A stretch of 64,000 bases of DNA from Diadema setosum. Lineage: Eukaryota > Echinodermata > Echinoidea > Diadematoida > Diadematidae. A program made the translations under genes and the position numbers. The notes beneath the pieces were generated by a model. The model was not told where the DNA came from and did no database searches. It saw only the letters and a list, made by a program, of their open reading frames with translations. The stretch's first letter is position 1; every line of letters begins with the position of its first letter. Location: positions 2,717,148 to 2,781,147 of the forward strand of contig CM067075.1 of the NCBI GenBank assembly GCA_033980235.1. Direction: 5' to 3'. Shown here in pieces: positions 61,088 to 64,000 of this stretch.

Positions 61088-61383
61088 ATATCAAGGTATG
61101 AGAGAACTACCTCCTTGAATTGATATGTGCATTGAAAGTTGAAACACAAATGCCGGAGTTCTAAGCGTTAAATTTGCAGTCAAAAACCGAGACAACAAAC
61201 GATCATCAACAACAACCCGACAGCACGTCATTTCCTCAGAGCGAGCAACAAATTGCAAGTGAGAAAATATTAATGGAAAATAGGTCAGTAAATGAAGCTT
61301 GAAGGAAGAGCAGTTGAACTTGATGTGTGTGAAAGTGATCCAATATTACCACTGAGACTACTCCGATGATAAGTTCAGAAGCT

Positions 61384-61451
61384 GACAACGACAATGACAA
61401 TGACAATGACAATGACAATGACAATGACAATGACAATGACAATGACAATGA
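61384..61451. repeat. (GACAAT)n hexanucleotide tail of the minus-strand LINE
   Basis: About ten gacaat units. On the minus strand they follow AATAAAATTC and so form the LINE's 3' tail. Confidence 0.9.
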
Positions 61452-63845
61452 ATTTTATTTCTTAAAACGGCCCCTCCCGGGGCATGGAAGAAATACAATG
61501 AGTATAAAACACACAATAAAAGAAAAATAAATCTTTGGCAGTCACAACACATAAATACATGTAATATAATATCGGCAAGATTTAACAACAAATAGAGCAC
61601 ATTGTGCCAACTTGCACACCTCACAGTTTTGGCACTACTAAAAATGATTCTAGACAAACTTCAACATAATTATCTTACAAAATCTAGACAAATTCTTCAA
61701 CGTTTTAATACTCTTACTACTAAATAATTGATGAAATTTAATAACGTTAGGACGGCGTGAGAAATATCTCTTAATATAATGCCTACGTGTTTCACTGAAG
61801 AAAGGACAAACCAACAAGTAATGAAATTCATCCCCTTGAACCTGCAAGTTACATAGAGTACATAATTGGGATACTTGATCAGGTAAATATCGACAAGTAG
61901 CAATAGGCAGCTTGTGGTTCCCACAACGAAATTTACACAGAGTTATTCTTTCCACAACATCCAGCTTTAATAAGTAATTTTCTAAGCCAACCTCCTGTTT
62001 AAAAATTCTATAATTAAAACATAAACGGTTTCTGTTCACTTCAGCAATCCAATTTTGCTTGTCCATATCATCCAACCTAAGATTCAAAGATGATTTCACC
62101 CATTTAAGATTCAATGGGACATCCTCTAACCATAAATTTGACATACCACACTAAAATGTCTAAAACACCTCTAACGTTCTTGATCCACTCTGATTCAATC
62201 TCACCACAATCATGTAGCTGGCGTAACAATTTATAAATAATGTATGAAAGCTTAGACTTTTTTCCTTGACTAATCCTCGCCCAAAAATTAACCAAACGCT
62301 TCTCTACCGTACTTGTTAAAGAGAACCTGCCCAATTCCCCATACACCATACAATTTGCAGTACCACGCTGAAGCCTAAGGATACTTTTTAAAAACTTCTT
62401 ATGAAACATTTCAATGTAATCCAGCTTACAAAAACCCCAAATCTCACAACCATACAATAAAATTGGAACAACAAGCTGGTCAAAAAGAGCACATTGTATA
62501 TCTACGGGTAAGCATAACTTCTTAGCCTTATTTACAGATCAAATTAAACATGGCCCTCCTAGCTTGATTCACTTGTCTTTTAATAGCCTTATTAAATGAT
62601 CCATTATAGTTGAACACTGTTCCAAGATAAACATAATCATCCACAACATCAAGCTGACTTTCACCAAAAGAAAAAACAGGGTATTTACGAACTTTACCCC
62701 TTGAAAAAATAACCACTTTAGTCATACTTGTATTAACTGATAGTTTCCAAAGGTCACAATATTGCAAACAGCAGACAAAGCAGATTGCAATTCATCAGCT
62801 GACTCGGCCATGACTATTGTGTCATCAGCATATAATAACACGTAAAGGCGTAGAAAAATTTCCACATCATCATCACTGAGATGTTTCCTTATCTCAGATG
62901 CCCACATATCAAGACCCTTATAATGTCTGCTAACAAAATATTCAAAATCATTTAAATACACTGCAAATAATAAAGGAGATAGATTTTCGCCTTGCCTCAC
63001 CCCAATATTACATGGAAAAAAGTTTGAAATGCTGTGCCCAAGCTTAACGCAAGATTTGGCATTTTCATACATGTTAAAAACAACACGAATAAAATTTCCA
63101 TTTAAACCACTTGAAATCAATTTTGACCACAAACAAGACCGGTCAATTAAATCAAAAGCTTTCCTGTAATCAATAAAGGCACAGTAAATCCTCTTTCCCC
63201 GTTGTAAAGACAGATCAATCAGCCCATAGTTTGTAATGTAAATATATGATCCAAGGTACTGTAGCTCCCCCTAAATCCAGCTTGCTCATCACCTATCACT
63301 CCAGCACAATCTAAATATTCTGTAAGCCTCACATTAATACAAGCAGTAAACAACTTCCCTAAACAACTAAGAAGGGTGATTCCCCTATAATTGTCAGGGT
63401 CGTCTAGCGAACCTTTCTTCTTGTACAAAGGTTTAATCATCCCTAAACACCATACTGACGGAACTGCACCAGACATCAAAATGATATTAAACAACTTAAC
63501 TATAAATGAAACCAATGCACTTGGACAATTCTTCAAATATTCATTCAAAATGTTATCAATTCCACAAGCCTTATTATTCCGCAGACTAGTAATAAGTTTC
63601 AAAACTTCCTCTTCTATAAATTCTCTATTAATATATTCATTAATACTAGAGTGTGTAATTAGTGAGGGATCAAAATCTGTACCAGCCTCAGTAGTTGGAC
63701 TACTAGGCTTAGTGCTTAACTTTTCAAAGTGCCCTTTAAACATATCCAATGTTATTTTACCTAGCTTATCACCACAATTGCTTGCTAGCACAAGTTGAAG
63801 CTCCAACGTATTGACCGATTCGGGTTCGTTGAGGGCAGCAGACAT
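61452..63845 (-). pseudogene. Frameshifted non-LTR (LINE) reverse transcriptase
   Basis: Translated pieces in all three frames read in order along the minus strand. An N-terminal part with EEEVLKLITSLRNNKACGID is followed by IKPLYKKKGSLDDPDNYRGI and DEQAGFRGSYSTLDHIFTLQ (fingers), then SCVKLGHSISNFFPCNIGVR and QGENLSPLLFAVYLNDFEYF. The active-site block LYADDTIVMAES is intact. After it come the thumb and connection text MYGCEIWGFCKLDYIEMFHK and a C-terminal zinc-like segment with CRYLPDQVSQLCTLCNLQVQ and YLLVCPFFSETRRHYI. Frame changes near 63180, 62750, 62490 and 62130 make it inactive. The hexanucleotide tail marks the 3' end. No endonuclease domain is visible, so the copy is 5'-truncated or continues beyond the window. 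Confidence 0.85.
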
Positions 63846-64000
63846 TTTATGGCACTAATACGGCCGTAGAAGGCGGGAAAACGCCACCTGGCACTGACCT
63901 GTGCCGTTCTCAGTGCTATATACATCAGAAAAAACAGAGAAAGCCCGAAAGCAGTTAACATTTTGAGTCTCATTCCCTTTCAATAGAACATAAAATCAAA
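63846..64000. other. Sequence at the window edge, not recognised
   Basis: A short open frame of 62 codons (63785-63973, minus) overlaps the LINE start and has a hydrophobic stretch. It may be LINE 5' sequence or the flank of a truncated copy. Confidence 0.35.

Noticed and set aside
61236..61450. Open frames rich in Ser-Leu or His-Cys on the minus strand
   Set aside because: They are translations of the hexanucleotide tail.

Overview
The window is eukaryotic. It is AT-rich, has introns with consensus splice sites, and is dense with nested transposons, microsatellites and LINE reverse-transcriptase remains. Repeat style (TU-like foldback ends with an 8-bp duplication, CR1-like LINE tails, many TTAA/TA hairpin elements, pogo-like ends) fits a marine invertebrate, most likely an echinoderm such as a sea urchin. 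I cannot name the species from sequence alone. No bacterial genes, rRNA or CRISPR were seen.

Region 1 (about 1-19 kb, minus strand) is part of a C2H2 zinc-finger gene. A short 5' exon (18613-18754) ends in a phase-1 donor. Downstream lie four separate exons (acceptors at 16268, 10665, 6115 and 3348). Each starts in the matching phase, carries zinc-finger sequence and ends in its own stop codon. This layout suggests one common N-terminus joined to alternative 3'-terminal zinc-finger exons, as in Drosophila lola or mod(mdg4). Two of the exons are a duplicated pair that have decayed in complementary ways. One exon takes its C-terminus from a hairpin element. The longest has a finger array cut by a nonsense codon, with dead fingers beyond it. 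The introns are filled by nested elements, including a multi-layer nest at 10.8-15.3 kb.

Region 2 (21823-58781) is bounded by inverted repeats of about 1.2 kb made of short tandem repeats and flanked by a perfect 8-bp direct repeat, CTCAAAAC. I read it as one foldback-type element of about 37 kb. I recognise no transposase inside. It holds a broken LINE, a 2.1-kb minisatellite foldback element with a visible paralogous empty site, a 160-bp satellite with an 806-bp higher-order period, tRNA-derived SINEs, MITEs, and a 4.8-kb stretch in which the motif CACGGACGTTCG recurs about nine times on both strands.

Region 3 (58.8-64 kb) has two MITEs, a LINE 3' end and a frameshifted LINE on the minus strand that ends in a hexanucleotide tail. 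The only likely host protein-coding sequence in the window is the zinc-finger locus; nearly everything else is repeat-derived or unrecognised.
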